A DNA stretch of 64,000 nucleotides from Streptomyces cellostaticus (GTDB lineage Bacteria > Actinomycetota > Actinomycetes > Streptomycetales > Streptomycetaceae): the NCBI RefSeq assembly GCF_001513965.1, contig NZ_KQ948016.1, positions 738,439-802,438 of the forward strand. The letters run 5' to 3'. The notes beneath the pieces were generated by a model. That model saw nothing but the letters and a program-made list of their open reading frames with translations, did no database searches and was not told the origin of the DNA. Of the stretch, positions 62,226 through 64,000 are shown in pieces; positions within the stretch are counted from its first letter, which is position 1, and every line of letters starts with the position of its first letter. A program made the position numbers and the translations under genes.

Positions 62226-63296
62226 ATGGAGCTGCTGACGATCGGTGCGTTCGCCAAGGCGAGCCGGCTGTCGCCCAAGGCGCTGCGACTGTACGACGAG
62301 CTGGAACTGCTGCGGCCCGCCCGGGTCGACCCGGACACCGGCTACCGGTACTACGCCGTGGAGCAGCTCCAGCAGGCCCGTCTCGTGGCCTGGCTGCGGC
62401 GGCTGGGCATGCCGCTGGCCGAGATCCGGGCGGTGCGCGCCCTGGACCCGGCCGGTGCCGCGCGGGAGATCCGGGCGTACTGGGCCCGGGTCGAGGCGGA
62501 GACGGCCGTACGGCGGGATCTCGCCGCGTTCCTCGTCGACCAGCTGACCGGCGAGTCGAGAAGGGACCACACCACCATGCTGGAACTGCGTTATTCCGCC
62601 CACTCCGACCGTGGGCACGTCCGCCCGGCCAACCAGGACACGGTGTACGCGAGCCGCAGGCTGCTCGCCGTGGCCGACGGATGCGGCCCGGCGGGGGCAC
62701 CCGCGAGCCGCGCGGCCGTCGAGGCGCTGAAGTTCCTGGATGAGGAGGAGCTGGGCGCCGGCAACGTACTGAACCTGCTGGAGGATGCCGTGCGGGGGGC
62801 GAGCGAGGCCGTACAGGACCTCGGGGAGGAGGGCGAGGAGAACGGCACCACACTCACCGCACTGCTGTGGACGGGGTCGAAGCTGGCCCTGGTCCACATC
62901 GGGGACTCGCGGGCGTATCTGCTGCGGGACGGTGAGCTGTTCCGGATCACCCATGACCACAGCGTCGTTCAGTCGCTGATCGACGAGGGGCGGCTGACGC
63001 CGGAGGAGGCCGTGAGTCATCCGCAGCGGGCGCTGCTGTTGAAGGCGCTCGGTACGCCTACCCCTCCGGTTCCGGACCTGCGTCTGCACGAGGTTCGGGC
63101 CGGTGATCGGTATCTGTTGTGCACCGACGGGTTGACCGGTGTTGTCCCTGACGAGCGGATCAAGGAGCTGCTTGCTGGGGAGGATGCGGTGCGGGTGCTG
63201 GTCGATGAGGCGAATGCGGCGGGGGGTCCTGACAACGTGAGCTGTGTTGTGGCTGACGCCGTTCTGCCCACCCGCCCACCCGTCTCGGTCGGATAG
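62226..63296 (+). CDS. MerR regulator fused to PP2C-type Ser/Thr phosphatase
   Basis: 356 residues from ATG 62226, behind GGCGAGGAG. The N-terminal MerR winged helix (ELLTIGAFAKASRLSPKALRLYDELELLRPARVDPDTGYRYYAVEQLQQARLVAWLRRLGMPLAEI) is linked by ~45 residues to a PP2C domain: RYSAHSDRGHVRPANQDTVYASRRL, LLAVADGCGPAG, LALVHIGDSRAYLLRDGELFRIT, YLLCTDGLTGVVPDERI and GGPDNVSCVVADA. The metal-binding Asp residues are kept, though VADGMGGH is here VADGCGPA. It may couple phosphorylation signalling with transcription. Stands alone with no obvious target neighbour. Confidence 0.93.
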   Translation: MELLTIGAFAKASRLSPKALRLYDELELLRPARVDPDTGYRYYAVEQLQQARLVAWLRRLGMPLAEIRAVRALDPAGAAREIRAYWARVEAETAVRRDLAAFLVDQLTGESRRDHTTMLELRYSAHSDRGHVRPANQDTVYASRRLLAVADGCGPAGAPASRAAVEALKFLDEEELGAGNVLNLLEDAVRGASEAVQDLGEEGEENGTTLTALLWTGSKLALVHIGDSRAYLLRDGELFRITHDHSVVQSLIDEGRLTPEEAVSHPQRALLLKALGTPTPPVPDLRLHEVRAGDRYLLCTDGLTGVVPDERIKELLAGEDAVRVLVDEANAAGGPDNVSCVVADAVLPTRPPVSVG

Positions 63297-63357
63297 AAGA
63301 GAGGCTGGTCTCTCGGCTTGATGACGCCCGGGCCCCGGTGTGGGTTCGGCGTCGTCG

Positions 63358-63396
63358 CATGTGTGTCCCCGTCGACGTATGCGTGTCCCCGCCGAC
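63358..63396 (+). repeat. Imperfect 19-20-base tandem repeat
   Basis: GCATGTGTGTCCCCGTCGAC (63357-63376) and GTATGCGTGTCCCCGCCGAC (63377-63396) match at 16 of 20 bases, in the gap after the MerR-PP2C gene. Confidence 0.5.
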
Positions 63397-63464
63397 AGAA
63401 ACATTCGGCCAAAGGCCCTCCACCGTGCCGAGTACCGCGTTGCGATCGGCAAGGTACCGATGTG

Positions 63465-63845
63465 ATGATCCCGGGCATGGCTGACTACGGGGGTGGCGCC
63501 GACTCGTCGGGACCGATACGCAGGTCACGGCTGGCGGAATACGTGGAGCTGGCCGACACGGACGTATCCGGCGAGATTCCTGCTCCTGGGCAAGGCACAC
63601 CGTTCGCCCCCACTACCCCGTCACCGGCCACCACATCTGCTCCCTCCGAGGCGGACGACATCACGTGCAGGCGCCGGGAGTTCGTGGCCGAGGCCGGGCT
63701 GCCGCGCGGGGTGCTGGTGGACGCGTGCGACGGGGAGCGGGGGCTGGTGCTGCCACCGGTGCTCGGGATCGTGCCGGAGGCGGTGGCCGTGGACGGGCCG
63801 GATGGCGCCGGTGGAGCGGGGGAAGCGGAACCGGAGCACGTATGA
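63465..63845 (+). CDS. Hypothetical protein
   Basis: 126 residues if begun at ATG 63465 (MIPGMADYGGGADSSGPIRRSRLAEYVELADTDVSGEI); ATG 63477 is an alternative. The middle is a Pro/Thr/Ser linker; the end (GLPRGVLVDACDGERGLVLPPVLGIVPEAVAVDGPDGAGG) is Val/Gly-rich. No recognised domain. Its stop overlaps the next short frame by ATGA, and codon use is of the usual GC3-rich type, so it is probably real, but function is unknown. Confidence 0.5.
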   Translation: MIPGMADYGGGADSSGPIRRSRLAEYVELADTDVSGEIPAPGQGTPFAPTTPSPATTSAPSEADDITCRRREFVAEAGLPRGVLVDACDGERGLVLPPVLGIVPEAVAVDGPDGAGGAGEAEPEHV

Positions 63846-63919
63846 GTGGCGTGTGGGACATGGGCTTGTTGGGTGCCTCGGGTGCCGGGACCGGACGACC
63901 GACGGGGGAGGAACGGTAA
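63842..63919 (+). CDS. Possible 25-codon coupling peptide
   Basis: ATG 63842 overlaps the stop before it (ATGA) and the frame MSGVWDMGLLGASGAGTGRP ends at TAA 63917-63919, whose last A starts the next ATG. A GGGGGAGGAACGG ribosome site for the next gene lies inside it. Either a tiny peptide linking two translated genes, or a non-coding join. Confidence 0.3.
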   Translation: MSGVWDMGLLGASGAGTGRPTGEER

Positions 63920-64000
63920 TGCAGTCGACACCGAACGGAGGCGGGGACGCGGGTTCTGTCCCTTCCGGCAGCAGCGGGGCCGGAGGACCGGATCTGCGGG
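63919..64000 (+). CDS. Start of an unidentified gene, cut by the right edge
   Basis: ATG 63919 with GGGGGAGGAACGGTA upstream, the best ribosome site of this end. Only ~27 residues are visible (MQSTPNGGGDAGSVPSGSSG...), Gly/Ser/Pro-rich and disordered. No family can be named from this piece. Confidence 0.45.
   Translation, partial: MQSTPNGGGDAGSVPSGSSGAGGPDLR

Overview
The window is high-GC actinobacterial chromosome and reads throughout as Streptomyces. The evidence is the codon use, frequent GTG/TTG starts, several leaderless-type genes, Tat and lipoprotein signals, and marker families such as a FasR-type regulator beside fabD-fabH-acpP-fabF, DUF3052, DUF3145, SCO2400-like and DUF397 proteins. 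No rRNA, tRNA, CRISPR array, insertion sequence or prophage was seen.

Layout. 1-3702 (minus strand): a DUF475 membrane protein cut by the left edge, two TerD-type proteins, a thiol peroxidase and a DUF3052 protein. 4132-6879: aceE, the pyruvate dehydrogenase E1. 6954-12297: a potassium channel, an alpha/beta hydrolase, a DUF4429 protein, a MerR regulator with a textbook MerR-type promoter, a serine hydrolase and a pirin-like bicupin. 12371-17362: fasR and the type II fatty acid synthase operon fabD-fabH-acpP-fabF. This follows aceE closely, so acetyl-CoA supply and fatty-acid initiation sit side by side. 17427-31339: mixed housekeeping genes (DUF3145, SGNH lipoprotein, mutarotase, GH3 glycosidase with a divergent TetR, a pyroglutamyl-peptidase-like protein with Cys replaced by Ser, EI24, MarR with a CurA-type reductase, Ohr, serine hydrolase, SCO2400-like protein).

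31541-40015 is a sugar module: enolase-superfamily sugar-acid dehydratase, zinc dehydrogenase, an unrecognised 322-residue protein, a ChvE/MmsA/MmsB-type monosaccharide ABC transporter and a Tat-exported mutarotase. It is apparently tied to the IclR regulator and SMP-30 lactonase at 57008-58623 and to glycosidases at 48701-53195 (GH35, GH51) by a shared operator-like motif found at four promoters.

41964-45687 (minus strand) is the most striking region: a cyclic-nucleotide-domain family 2B encapsulin shell gene, 2-methylisoborneol synthase and geranyl diphosphate C-methyltransferase in one tight operon. It should encode a protein nanocompartment that packages an odorant terpene cyclase. The cyclase carries two copies of the motif GPTGLGTSAA in its disordered N-terminus, a likely shell-targeting tag.

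45864-47305 is a Streptomyces ATPase / HTH-DUF5753 / DUF397 locus in which the HTH gene is broken by an internal deletion and the DUF397 protein carries a triplicated 20-residue unit. 53611-56829 is a translationally coupled operon of an ImmA-like metalloprotease, a MAB_1171c-type membrane protein and an FAD oxidoreductase, whose joint function is unknown to me. 57008-64000 holds the IclR/lactonase pair, an SDR with a divergent LysR whose operator covers its own start codon, an ATP-grasp protein, a MerR-PP2C phosphatase fusion and the start of an uncharacterised gene string cut by the right edge.
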